From Piper betle (taxonomy: Eukaryota > Streptophyta > Magnoliopsida > Piperales > Piperaceae): 64,000 nt of DNA. A program made the position numbers and the translations under genes. A model generated the notes under the pieces. That model saw only the letters and a list, made by a program, of their open reading frames with translations. It was not told where the DNA came from and did not search any database. Location: assembly GCA_033002965.1 (NCBI GenBank), contig JAURVB010004714.1, positions 1-64,000 on the forward strand, in the 5' to 3' direction. This document shows, piece after piece, positions 51,976 through 63,895 of the stretch; positions within the stretch are counted from its first letter, which is position 1, and each line of letters opens with the position of its first letter.

Positions 51976-54609
51976 TGCCTCCTTGTATAGACCTATCTCC
52001 CTCTCTCTGCCTTTTATTGGACCACCCGTCGCCAGCTATTTAGAGCTGGAAAGGTTACGAAGGTGGATATAGAATTGTATATAAATTTGTGGGGAGTGCG
52101 GTGGTTGGTGCGGCGGAGGCGCGGCGGAGGGACGGCGGAGATGTGGCCGGCGGCGGCTTGCTTCGCCGGCGAGAGCAATGGGTTATATAGCTTGAGTGGG
52201 GGGAGGGGGGGAGAGTTGGTGCGTGGGACCGGTTTTTTTTTTTTAACAAATTTTCGGTTAGGTTGAATAATCACCGGTTCATATTTGAGTCGGGTTTGGT
52301 CTATATAATTAGTTAATAATATATACTAAAAAACTTATTATGATATTATAAATATTATTTTATCTAACAAAAAAAATAGTTATACTCAAATATTAAAAAA
52401 ATAATTTACATATTAATAACCAATAAAATTTATTTTCAAAGATTTTTAATTCGATTAGAATCATATCCTAAGTTTTTTTAATAATAAATAATAATATGTA
52501 ATTAAATATATAAGAGGGTAAAAATCTAAATTAATTCTATATTATTAAATAATAAAATTTAATTTGATAGTATAATTATAAATACACATTAAAAATTTTA
52601 CTTTTTAATTTAGGCATAATTATAGCCGGATGTTTTTTTAATAATAACTATAATTTCAAATTAAATAAGTATTCAGAGGTCAATAAAGTTGTTGAGAGTT
52701 AAAATTAACCACGGGATAAAAAAGGCCGAAATACTACGAGAATAAAAAACAATTCCCGATGCTTTAATGTAAAAAAATAAATGTCAAATTAAAAGGCTTG
52801 TTGGTTATTTTGGATCTAATTATATGTATGATAATAATTATATTCTATATCATGAAAAGGGTAGTTACAAAATTTGAGACATTCATGTGCCTTTGTATGT
52901 TAATTTCTTTTTTAATGAGTACTTGTATGTTAATTCCTCCATTGGATTTATATTTTAAGTCGGCCCCACTTATGGTAAATTTTGTTTGAGCTTAAATGAA
53001 TATTTATAAATATGTACAAAAATGTATTTACCCATAAATATGAAAAAATTAGGAAAATTTTAAGTTTAATTTATTTTTTAGTGGTTAGATCTTTTATTTG
53101 ACCATGGCTCCCTACCATCCAAACTCACGTTAAGTTAGATCCTTTATTCGACTATAATTTAATATAAGCCAGATATATATTGGGATTTGTCTTCCTGCCA
53201 ACCAAAAACGGGGAGCCTTAATTAAAGACAAATTATTGTAAATTTTAATTAAATATAAATTTAAATGTGATATTTAATATTTGACTAATATACGATGTTT
53301 AAATATTTTTGGAGTCTGACTCGAGTAGTACTATTTAGACATTGAAATGTTTAAGTCTGGATTTTTGAAATAAAAATGAAAATAATAGTCGTACCATGCA
53401 CGTGATAAGCATTTGGTTAATTGGCGTTAACTCTTATTCGTGTTAGTGTTTGTCATTATTCCGGTGATTAAGATGTTCACCAAACGCAATTATGCTGGTG
53501 GGGTAAAGGGCTCTGAAAACGTACATCAACCCGATTTACACGTGAAAAGTCAATCTTGAGCGCTAGATTTATGCATGAATTAGATCTCCCTCGATTTAAG
53601 GTTGAATTTTCTTTTCTTTGGGTTGTGACTTAATTACGAGTTAATAAGCTTAATTAGATTGGACCGAACATGTAACAAGGCAAAGCTTATTCAACGAGGG
53701 ATGCCAGATTAATGTTCAAAGCATTTATGTTTGATTATTCTGATCAATCATGACCGAATAAAGATAATTAAACGTAGATTTTTCTGTTCAATCGAACTGA
53801 TTAATTGACAAAAATTAAATTAATATTAATAATATTTAAAGTTTAATACCTAATAATTAAAAAATTATTAAGTTTAAGGCACATTAATCTTAAGTTTTGA
53901 ACTTGTAATGGTAATATAATATTTATTTAATCAAATATTTAAAAATATATAATTTAAATTTTTATGGTAATTATCCCGAAAAAAATTTAAAAAAAATAAA
54001 AGACACTGTGATTGTATAAATGTGGCATTTGCTTCTTTTTGGTAAAAAAAATAGTATTTATGATTAGAGAAATAAGTAGATAATACAATAAATATAAAAT
54101 AAAAATAATTTCTTTTCTTAACCGAACTTGTCGTTACATGATAACCAACAACTTTTCTTTAACAACTTTCTTTTCCCAAGCCTTCTTCTTTTTTTAACAA
54201 TTTCTATACCAACTTTGATTACACATCACATCAGATCGGGTTCTAGTTTGATGGACGAAGAGTGTTTATCGAATCATGTGCTGATAAAGATCAAAAAGAG
54301 TTTACTGTTCTTGGACGCAGGCAAAGGCATGCAAAGCATTTCGCTTATTTTTATTATCTTTGAAATATTTCTTTATATACAAGTTGAAGTGTCAGATTCT
54401 TGCTCATGAATGGTATCTTAATAACAAGTTCGAATTCCGACACGCAATATACGATTGATTATGAATCGGATCGGGGTTATTCAAATTTGATATAGATGTG
54501 AGGTAATTCCATTTGTATATAATTTTAAAAGGTAATATTTTTATAAAATTATATTTTAAATATGACTCGCAAAGCAACAAGGAAAACATTCTAAACTCGG
54601 CACCAAACA
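51976..54609. other. Promoter region of IDI and AT-rich intergenic DNA
   Basis: A CpG/GC-rich block at 52085-52215 lies just upstream of the IDI start. Beyond it the DNA is AT-rich with no credible gene up to the hAT-like copy at 54618. Confidence 0.5.
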
Positions 54610-54617
54610 TGCCAAAG

Positions 54618-55464
54618 CACTGTTGCAGCCGATTTCGAGTAGAATCAGCCGATTTAAATCGGATCGGCAGCATGCTGATCCGATTTTAGAGCCGACTCGG
54701 TCGGCCCCAAATTGGCATCCAACTCGGCCGAGTCACCCTGATTTTGACCGATTTAAATCAGATTCGGAATGGGGGTAAGCCGGGGAAAATCAGTTTTTGG
54801 ATAAATTACCAAAATACCGTAGGTATAATATTAATTCAATTATCTAAATAAGGGTAAAATTAAAATTGAAATTTTAAAAACCTAAACTTACCTGACAGCG
54901 GCGAGCAACGACAGCGGCGACTGGGCGACAGGGGGACGATCTGGAGGGGCAGGGCGCGATCGACTGGGGGAGGCGGGGAGGGAGAGGGAGGGGCTGGCGG
55001 GGGAGGCGGGGCGCGGTGGGCGCAGGGCGGGGCGGGGCGGGGCGGGGCGGGGCGGGCCGGGTCTGCGAGGGGGAGGGTGCGGCGGCAGCGACTGCGGCGG
55101 CGGCGACTTGGAAGGAGGGTGGATGGGGGAGAGAATGGCCGTGGGTGAGAAATAACTGTGGTGGTATTTTTGTAATTAAAACTTGACTAGTGTCTGACTC
55201 GAGCACAAAATAAAAACTAATTCAAAATAATTTTTAAAAAAATCTAAAAAATATCATAAAATATAATATATATATATAATAATATCAAAATGACATCAAT
55301 ATTTAATTTTTATATATTTATTTATGAGTTGCCAAATTATTATATATGACCGATTTGAACCGATTTAATTAGACTGATTCCTGTCCGATTCAGACCAATT
55401 CCAATTCCGATTCCTAATCCCTGGAAAACCGATTCTGATTTCGATTTCGATTTATGTAATCATG
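54618..55464 (-). mobile_element. hAT-like non-autonomous element, copy 3 (inverted relative to copy 1)
   Basis: The left end CACTGTTGCAGCCGATT and right end TTTATGTAATCATG match the family termini. Flanks TGCCAAAG (54610-54617) and CGCCAAAG (55465-55472) form an 8-bp target duplication with one mismatch. Core CpG sequence (54895-55130) includes a GGGGC tandem array. The palindrome at 55183-55207 retains about 19 of 25 positions. It is more diverged than copies 1 and 2. Confidence 0.82.
55025..55056 (+). repeat. GGGGC tandem array (G-quadruplex-capable)
   Basis: Seven G-runs of three or four separated by single C residues lie inside the CpG core of hAT-like copy 3. The other two copies lack this array. 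Confidence 0.85.
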
Positions 55465-55705
55465 CGCCAAAGGCCAACACGAGCAGAAATTAAACATGCA
55501 ATTTCAAAGCCTTCTTGTCACCCAGATAAGACTCTTTCATTAAACTCTGAACATTGCCCATCCAAACTCGGAAGCTAGAAATTCGGAAGACCATAAACTC
55601 AATGCTCTCAATATCAGCCCAGACGCTCCCTCACAAGTGTGTCTTGATCTGCAACTTCCCCATCCACAATTTCCCGATCTCCTTTACACATTTTATCAGG
55701 GGTAG

Positions 55706-56310
55706 TGTTAGGTTTATTTCACATCGGTCGTATAAGTTATTGGTCACTTATATATAAGCTAACGGGAAAATCTTATTATTTGAGCTAATTTTTAGATCAA
55801 GAGAAATTATCTATTGCGAGTTTTATTTGATTATTTAAAATCTCTTTTAGAGGGCCCAAAAGAGCCTAATAATAATTTCGAAGTTTAAATAGGGGCCCAA
55901 AGGGCTCAATAAGTAGTATAAGAATTAAGTTTGAGTCATGTTTGCCTTATTTTTTAAATAGGTTTTACCTGATATTTGAATAGACGAGAGTTTGTCACTT
56001 GAGTGTCGTTGGGTCATGTCCGATGTGTGAAAGGGAGTTATTGAATTTATCTCCACGTCGGTCGTATAAGTTGTTGGTGACTTATATATAGGCTAATATA
56101 AAAATCTTATTCTTTGAACTAGTTTTTAGATTAAGAGATGTCTGTAATACCTATTGTGAGTTTTTTAATTATTTAAAGTCTTTTTGAAGCCCGTGACTTA
56201 TTGTGAATTTTTTTTAGTTATTTAAAGTCTCATTTAGAGGGTCTAAAAAAGCCCAATAATAATTTCAAAGTTTAGACAAAAACTTAAAAGACCCAACAAG
56301 TAGAAGATAT
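55706..56310 (+). repeat. Direct repeat pair A, spaced 334 bp
   Basis: Copies begin near 55706 and 56036. Shared words: CGTCGG or ATCGG before TCGTATAAGTT, TTGGT(C/G)ACTTATATATA, AAAATCTTATT, TTTTTAGAT(C/T)AAGAGA, TATTGNGAGTTTT, TTTAGAGGG, AATAATAATTTC and CAA(T/C)AAGTAG. The shared CGGTCG motif starts at 55725 and 56059. They may be LTRs of a miniature element, but no primer-binding site lies between them. Confidence 0.7.
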
Positions 56311-57049
56311 GACCCGTAAAAATCCTCAAAAAGTCAATGAAAATAGTCCAAGGCCGTTTATCTTCGAATTCGGACGACCATTTTTGTGTCATCATGTGCC
56401 CATCTTCCTTCTCACACACGTATCAAACGTCATGCATGATCCCAACTTTCTAGACTTTTAGTACTTTTCCCGGAAAATAGTTGTGATCCTTGTCTATGAT
56501 AAAATGCTTTTCAAAAAATAAATTATTTTGTAATATTTTAATTTAATTTTATTTAACATTTCTAACATTATAAATAACATTTACTAAAAATATATAAATA
56601 AAATTATAAATTTAAAATAAAAGTGTACCTTAATTTATAATAATTTTAAATGAATAAAATATTTTTTCTTTTTTCTTCACCTTACAATGTCTTTCTCTTC
56701 TAAGATTAAAAGAGTAACTTAGAAACATTGTTTACCTTTACAAGGGAAAAGAAAAAATAGTTACGCTAAAGTATTTTTATACAATTAAGTACATTATATT
56801 TATCAATAATGTAACTCTCAAGAGACTACACTTTTTAATTTCTATAAATGCGACATAAGGAAATTAATTTTTATTAATAAAATAGTTAATAATCTTACAT
56901 ATCTAATATTTTATTTTTTCTATAAAATTAGTTGGATCATCTCGTATTTGTTAGTAGTTTTTTTATTCTGTTAATAAGAAGTGATGCTATCTTTAATTAT
57001 TTTTTAAAAAAGAGAGATATTATGAACAATTAGGTAAGAGTTGCGCCAT

Positions 57050-57315
57050 GTACAATTTATTTTATATATAAATTTTAATTTTATAGATAAATATTTTTAG
57101 AATAATAAGATAGCTTTCTATTTGTAACGATAGATTATAATTAAATTAAAAAAGATAAACTTTAATTTTATAAATAAAATCTCATAGAATAACAAGATAG
57201 ACTCTAATTTTTAAGAATAGACTCTAATTAAAAAAATGATAGAATATAATAATTTGATTTATTTTTTAAATTTTTATTGTGTTTTAATTGGCCGAATCCC
57301 CGACTTTCCATCAAA
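57050..57315 (+). repeat. AT-rich MITE-like repeat, copy 3
   Basis: Same ordered words as at 33640 and 35240, ending 'attgtgttttaattggccgaatc'. Tentative because of low complexity. Confidence 0.4.
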
Positions 57316-57904
57316 ATAACACTTTGAATTCTCCTTAGTAGATATTAAAAAAAGTTTATTTTCCATTTTGAACATGATTCATATAACCAATTCAATATAT
57401 TAATTAAATTTAATGGTGCCTTAAATGGTTTTTATTTTTTAAGTATTAATATCATACGTACCATTAAAATTTTTTCCAATATGCATTAGTGATAAAATTA
57501 ATAATTCTATGATTAACGTTGACGGAATTCTGGGAAGTTACCATTAATTTACTAATATTTCACGCAATAAGAGTAACTAAATTGGAGCAATAAAATTATT
57601 AATTTTATCACTAAAAAATTATTAACGAAATTATTCCAACGCCATTGTTCTTGTCCATGCTTAGAAAATATTTTCCGTCTCTGGCGGCCTTGCGCCTTCG
57701 CATTTTTTCTGCAGCATCACGACGAATGGTTTGTGGGGAAGCACAGAGTAGTAAAATCATGGATGGAATTATAAAGTTAGATTCCACTTTTATTAATCAT
57801 TATCACGTCCCTGCTTTTCCCAAGGCCAAGGCAAAGAACATCAATCGGTTTTCCCTGCTTCCCAAGGCTGCTGTGTGATCGATCATATCTAGCTAGCAGC
57901 GGAG

Positions 57905-59415
57905 ATGGGTGATGAGGCAGGGAAGAAGGCCCAGGCAGTTCTTTTCCCCTATCCCGGGCAGGGCCATATCACCCCTTCCTCCAATTCGGCAAGCGGTTGG
58001 CTTCCAAAGGCATCGGCGTCACTCTCGTCACCACCATCTTCCTCGCCAAATCCATGGTTGCCCAGACCGGCTCCGTCAAGCTGGAGGCCATCTCCGACGG
58101 CTTCGACGATGGGTTCGACTTCGGAGACAGCAGTGGGAGCTACTTCGAAACGTTCAAAACCGTTGCCTCTCGGACGCTTTACGAGCTCATCCAGAAGTTG
58201 ACCTCCCCGGACTGCCCTGTTACTTGCCTTGTCTATGACGCGCACCTTCCGTGGGCTCTAGATGTGGCGAGGAGGTGCGGGTTGGTGGCCGCTTCCTTCT
58301 TCACTCAGAGCTTGGCGGTTAATATCATCTACTACAACGTGCACAGGGGATATCTTGATGCACCTCCTTCGGTTGATACAATCTCCTTGCCAGGATTGCC
58401 TCTACTTGCGCATGTTGACTTGCCTTCCTTCGTGTTAGATCCCAACCAGATCGTGCCCGGCATTATCTATTATCTCACCAACCAATTTGGCAACTTGGAC
58501 GACACCGATTTTGTAATCTGTCCCACGTTTCAAGCGTTGGAGCCCGAGGTATTATGGGTGTATGTGTGTGCGTGTTTTCCGTAGTGTTCTTTTTTCTCTC
58601 TCTTTTCCGTGGCATGATTGCTTACACATCTGGTTGGAAATTAACCTATTATTGTAGGCATTGAGTTGGATGAGATCACAATGGAAGTCAGTATTGGCAA
58701 TTGGGCCGACAGTCCCGTCGATGTACTTGGACAAGCAGGTCGAGGAAGACATCGACTATGGCCTGAGCTTTTGGAAGAAAGAGGACGAAGTTTGCAGCAA
58801 TTGGTTGGAAGACAAGGAGGCTGGATCGGTGGTGTACATCTCCTTCGGAAGCGCGGCCAAGCTAAGCGCCGAGCAGACAGAGGAAATAGCCTGGGCTCTC
58901 AAAGAGAGCAACTGCAACTTTTTATGGGTGGTGAGAACTCCAGAGGAGAGCAAGCTCCCAGCTGGTTTCTCAGAGGAGGTAGCATCGTCTGGGAAGGGGC
59001 TTCTGGTGAAGTGGGCAGCCCAGCTCGAGGTGCTGTCCCATGAAGCCATCGGGTGCTTTGTTACACATTGTGGGTGGAACTCGACCATGGAGGGCCTCTT
59101 GCTTGGAGTGCCAATGGTGGCTTTCCCGCACTGGTCTGATCAGCCCACCAACGCCAAGTACATTGAAGAGGTGTGGGGGGTGGGAGCCAGGGTGAGGGCA
59201 GGGAGAAGTTCCTTGTGGGGAGGGAGGAGGTGTTGAGATGTATTAGGGAGGTGATGGAAAGTGAAACGAGGGAGAAGGTGATGGCCAATGCTGGTAAGTG
59301 GAGAGACTTGGCTGTGAAGGCTTTGATGAGAGGTGGGAGCTCGGATTTAGACATTGATGAAATGGTAGCTGCTATTATTGGTGGTAAAGATTCCTACTTA
59401 GGCATTAAATCGTGA
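57905..59415 (+). CDS. UDP-glycosyltransferase, UGT74-type; two frame breaks
   Basis: Two exons, 57905-58548 and 58658-59415. Two one-base losses, at C4 57972-57975 and G3 59195-59197, split the frame; restoring one base at each gives 1404 nt, 467 residues, a usual length for the family. The N-terminus has the acceptor-site motif FPYPGQGHI with the catalytic His. Exon 2 starts with ALSWMRSQWKSVLAIGPTVP, and the C-terminal PSPG box begins WAAQLEVLSHEAIGC and includes THCGWNSTMEG and the final HWSDQ that binds UDP-glucose. The intron position and IGPTVPSMYLDK suggest family 74, which glucosylates small carboxylic or phenolic acceptors (for example IAA, salicylate or glucosinolate precursors). 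The substrate cannot be told from sequence. Confidence 0.85.
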
Positions 59416-59939
59416 TTATTAGTCAAAACTAAGTGTTTGGACTCCTCGTATTGGCCGGGTTAATAAGAAGATCAAGATCTTAAGCTAAGGGCGTTCCGAT
59501 ATCTCTCTTTTAGAAATTATTGCCGTATTGTGATGGAATTCTTGAAAGAATAAGCATTTTTTGCATTAAAAAATAAGATAGTGAGAATCCTTGTAATCCT
59601 CGACGATATATTGGCTGATAACAGGAAAGGGAGATGATCTAAATGTAACCACTCTTAAAAAAATTAAATAAATAATAAATAATAAAATAAATGAAAGTCA
59701 TATGCTGTTTTTTATAAAGAAATATCCTTATAAGCTTAATAAAAGTGAAAGTCTATATTTTCTTAAATACATAAACAAATGTTATCCATCTTATTCTGTA
59801 GTTTTCTTGATGTAACATTGTAAATCCAGTTCACATTCGTGAACCGAATCGACATGTCATTGACCCTTGTTAGGTCGGTTAACTCAAACCCAACTCATGT
59901 GGATCTAATCTCGGCGTCTTAAAATGAAGATACGAGTCA
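59416..59939. other. 3' flank of the glycosyltransferase gene
   Basis: AT-rich, no gene seen. Confidence 0.5.
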
Positions 59940-59944
59940 CCATG

Positions 59945-60381
59945 TGTGAGATCCCTCAACTTAGTCCAACATCTAATACTTATTGGGAGATGATTCTGTT
60001 TATAAGTGGGAATGGATTATAGATCTTTAACTTAGTTTACTATGTTTAAAGAAATGACTTAGGCTCATTACATTGTACTTTAGGTCGGGTCGTTACAAGT
60101 GGTATCAAAGCAACTTGGTTCCGTGTTAGATAGTAGGTTGGATTAGGGACGTTGGTTAGGCTGCCAGTCATAGACCAGAAAGGTCATGGGCTAGGGCTAG
60201 CAACGGGCTAAGTATAGGCATTTTGGGGACGAAATTTTCTAAGGTAGGTAAATTGTTAGATCCCTCAACTTAGTCCCACATCTAATACCTACTAGGAGAA
60301 GATCTTGTTTATAAGTGGGTTAACCATTTTAAAGAAATGACTTTAGGCCTATTACGTTACACTTTGGGCTGGGTTGTTACA
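59945..60381 (+). mobile_element. TRIM-like miniature LTR element
   Basis: Two direct terminal repeats, 59945-60097 (153 bp) and 60254-60381 (128 bp), begin TG(T)(G/T)(A)GATCCCTCAACTTAGTCC and end GTTACA. A primer-binding site TGGTATCAAAGC (60100-60111) follows the first, and a purine-rich GGGGACGAAATTTT stretch lies about 30 bp before the second. CCATG flanks both ends (59940-59944 and 60382-60386), a perfect 5-bp target duplication. The internal part is only about 156 bp and has no coding capacity, as in terminal-repeat retrotransposons in miniature. Confidence 0.85.
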
Positions 60382-60386
60382 CCATG

Positions 60387-62399
60387 TATGGATGAATACA
60401 CAATACCCTAACATGATACTACATGGATAACATGAAAATTAATTTACACACCCATACAATCACAATCAAAATCAATAAAAATTCTGAAATAAAACGGGCA
60501 AAATCTCCCCTAAAAGTGTAATTAAGAGCACCCTATCAAAATAATATATATATAAAAATATGTGAACTCATTTTGAAGCTTGGGTCTCAACCGACCTATG
60601 CAATCCATTCATATTTCACATCATAAAATCATGTTTAGCATTTGATCAAATCATTCTCAATATAATAACATCATAGACAAAATATTAACCACTCTATCGA
60701 CTGAGTGTGTGCAAGCGATATTCGTGTTCCTCCGTCCAAGCTGGCACATCTAATTCTCGTGATTATCACCTCTATATAGTATAAAAACATGACAGGAACA
60801 AGCGTTACTGGTCCAAAATATATATAGTATAAAAACACCTCAGTAACAAGCATTACTGGTCCAAAATATAACTATAACAAACTGGCGATAAGAGCAAACT
60901 CTCATATGAAAGAAAAACATTCGTATACTTCTCGTGAACTCTCTGAAGGGCACCTACTAAGGAGCCACTGGGGTACAAACTCAGTAGCCTCTCGAACTGT
61001 CTGCTTTGTTGATGCCTCTTTCAGCATTTTTTCTCATTTCATTCTTCTTTGGTCCATTGTGACTACATGTATATCCTAAGCCCTCTCCTTATCTCCATAA
61101 TTCTTCTAGCCTTGAGTACGAAGGCTGAGTACTCTCAGGTAGTCGCCTTTAGTACCCTTTGAACCACAAGTTCGGACATGCGCTGTACTAAACAGTACCT
61201 ATAAACTACCACGTTTTTCAGGTGTGAGGAACTCAAACGCGGAGTTGTCAGGATCCCTCAGGAATGGAACAGTTTGTTCACTAATCCAGAGCCCGCTTTG
61301 ACTGTCACGACATCTGCTTATAGTACGTACAAGTCGGTTTCTCCATCTCTCGTCTCACTGAAAACTCGATAAAATTATATATATAGGCATGGGAAGGGAT
61401 TCATATAATACGCCCGAAGGCAACTTGTGGTGGATCTTGTTTTCGAAATCATCCTCGAGGGTTTATTAATTCGGAAAACTATTCGGCTAAATGGCCCGAG
61501 TTAAGTGGGATCCGATAAAACGCCACTTAATCCGTCCTGCAAATAATAAAATAAACATACAATAGAAGAGAGCATAAAACAGAGATAAGTCCTAAACGAA
61601 CCTGTTAGAAGCTCCAAGCGTGTTCTCGCGGCTAAGTGGCGAGCTCCTACTCCGTACCCACACATCAAATTAAATACTAATGCCCGCTAACTAAATGATG
61701 CATCAAACTCAATGAACATCACACACAACACAATCATCCATTAAATAATCATCAACAAAATATCCCTAGATAATTCTATTCACATTGATTTTATTATATT
61801 TTTCAAAGTTACGTTACAGTTAATTAGCATGCTCGGGTTAATTCACCTAATTAGATCACCAACATTCATCCATTACCAATCAAATCATGCATATCATTAC
61901 TTCTTTCACGCTCAAACCTTTATTATGGTAATCAATCAATTCTATCATGTTGTACTAACAATCATCAATTTCAAATAATTAATTCGGAGGCTATTATATC
62001 TCTTGTCGTTGACAATGGGCGACAGTTAGGAATTCGTCGCGTGTCTTGAAGCTCGAATTCGGTGTTCGTCGGCGTCCGAAGTTCGATCGGGTTCAACTGG
62101 ATGAGCTCCGCAAAAAATCCAACGAATTTTAGCAAATTTGGTTTTCTGGCGGGTTCCGGCGGTTTATCGGCAATTTCAGTGGTTTTTAGGCAGCTTTCCG
62201 GCGGCAGTCACTCACAACATCTACTGGCCGGATAGCGGTCATATTGGGTACCATTGGCACCGGCTCAGCGAGCCCGACGCATCTACGATGTTAACGTGGC
62301 CGGCAGAGGCGGCAGCTCACCGAAAAATGACATAAACAGGGGCGATGATGATGGGTCAAGAAATTCAGCCAGTCTGGGTGGCGATGGGTTCCGATCTAG
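60387..62399. other. Intergenic repeats, no gene
   Basis: No coding domain recognised. Some stretches (near 60940-61180) have an LTR-like look but no border could be set. Confidence 0.35.
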
Positions 62400-62790
62400 T
62401 CAGGGAAGGTTGCTAGAGGGTTGAGGGTGTTGATGCGACCACCCGATCGTGGCGGCGACGGTTGCCGGCGGCGGAATCGACGACGCGAGCGCGTTGCTAG
62501 GCACGATGATTCCAGTGTCGCAACGACTAGACAATGGCCGGGGTTGGTCGGGGCTGCACGTCGACGCTGCGACGAGGCTTGGCGGCAACAATCTGCGGCA
62601 AACACAATGGGCGGTGCGGTAAACTCGTAAATAAGACTTGACTCGCTCTGTCTCAAGTTAAAAATAATAACTAAGTCATAGAAAATCTTTAAAAAATTCA
62701 TAAAATCGAAAAAAATCCCATAAAATAAAACAAACATCACAACATCATAATGACGTGCTCTATAGCTATCAACCCACCCAAACTGCCTGT
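62400..62790 (-). repeat. Diverged relative of the AATCGG hAT-like family core
   Basis: A CpG-rich block (62430-62620) is followed by 'taaactcgtaaataagacttgactcg', then 'aaaaataataact' and an AT-rich arm with 'caacatcataatgac'. This is the same order as in copies 2 and 3. The palindrome region (62638-62662) is degenerate. No terminal repeats or target duplication were identified. Confidence 0.45.
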
Positions 62791-63144
62791 AACGCATCCT
62801 AACATGGTAAACAACCTAAAACTAATTTTACGATCCACTAAATATAAAATAATAATAATAATAACTGGCATACTCTTTTATATTCTAATAACTCATTCTT
62901 TTCTGCTGTGTTCATGTCGTTATCATCATATACTTAGGTACGCATGTCCCTCATAGCTCATACACGCGATTGGCATCAACTCAGTACACGTGTTCTGAAA
63001 CGTACTCGACTCAAAAATAATAGTCAAACAAACTGATTCTGAATATAAAACCCTGACTCGAATCACGGGTTTTATACTCAACATCTCTACTCCTAGTAAA
63101 TGGAGTCAAATGTGTAATTCTGATGCTAGAAAGAATTATGTATC

Positions 63145-63605
63145 TATTAGGCATGAAGAACAACTTGGAAAAGGTGTTATAAGTCTCTCTTAATCAAAAA
63201 AATTAACCTAAGGAATAAAATTTTCCCATTAATTAATATTTAAGTCACCGATGTGACTCAACAATCTCCCTTTCATACATCGAAATCTGATCACACACTG
63301 TTCGAACATATCAAAATCCAACTATAACCGTGAAGGTATCCCCGTGTCACAAACACCACTAACAAAACCATTATTGTCCAAGAACCATGAATGTCATCTC
63401 ACCTTCACACAAACACCGTTGGACGAACTATAAAGGATACACCACAATTTGGTCTTCCACATGTTTCTGTTACCACTATTAACTCATTAGGCCTGAAAAA
63501 TGACTTGTAAGAGGTGTTATGAGATTTTCTTAATCCAAAAGTTAGATTAAACAATAAGGTTTTCCCGTTAGTCTATATACAAGTCGCAAACTTCACTCAT
63601 GATTA
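63145..63605 (-). repeat. Direct repeat pair B, spaced 339 bp, related to pair A in inverse orientation
   Basis: Copies start near 63145 and 63485 with ATTAGGC(A/C)TGAA, GGTGTTAT(A/G)AG, TCTTAATC(A/C)AAAA, AATAA(A/G)..TTTTCCC(A/G)TTA, ending near AAGTC(A/G)C. Read on the minus strand they match pair A (ACGGGAAAATC, ACTTATATATAAG). Confidence 0.65.
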
Positions 63606-63895
63606 ATGTAAGGCTAACCCCATATAAATGTGGAATTCAAAATGAGTAATAAAATTGGTCAAGTAAATGATTTATTTGAACTTTGAAATACACCAAAGTT
63701 TACTTCTTGGTATTTTTCAAATAAAAAATTCCAAAATCTTAGTCCAAGAAAAAAATTCTAAAATATATTATTACTATATATAAAGTTTTATACAATATTG
63801 CATATATATAATATACCTTGTAAAACATATTACATTTTTATTATAAATAAGAATAATTATCATAACATATTTAGTTTTTTGTTTATTTTTATATA

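Larger units (their letters stand above)
55473..57904. other. Repeat-rich intergenic DNA, no gene
   Basis: Holds the direct repeat pair at 55706-56310 and an AT-rich MITE-like copy at 57050-57315. The short ORF at 57645-57878 has no recognisable feature. Confidence 0.5.

Noticed and set aside
54420..54445. tRNA B-box-like sequence AGTTCGAATTCCGA
   Set aside because: No A box, acceptor stem or anticodon arm can be built around it, and no SINE body or poly(A) tail is visible.
57905..59415. UGT as a pseudogene
   Set aside because: Both breaks are one-base losses in short runs, all catalytic motifs are intact and no stop mutations occur, so sequence error is the simpler reading.
62396..62797. 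Minus-strand ORF of 133 codons
   Set aside because: Translation of a CpG-rich, hAT-related core into AT-rich sequence, with no domain.
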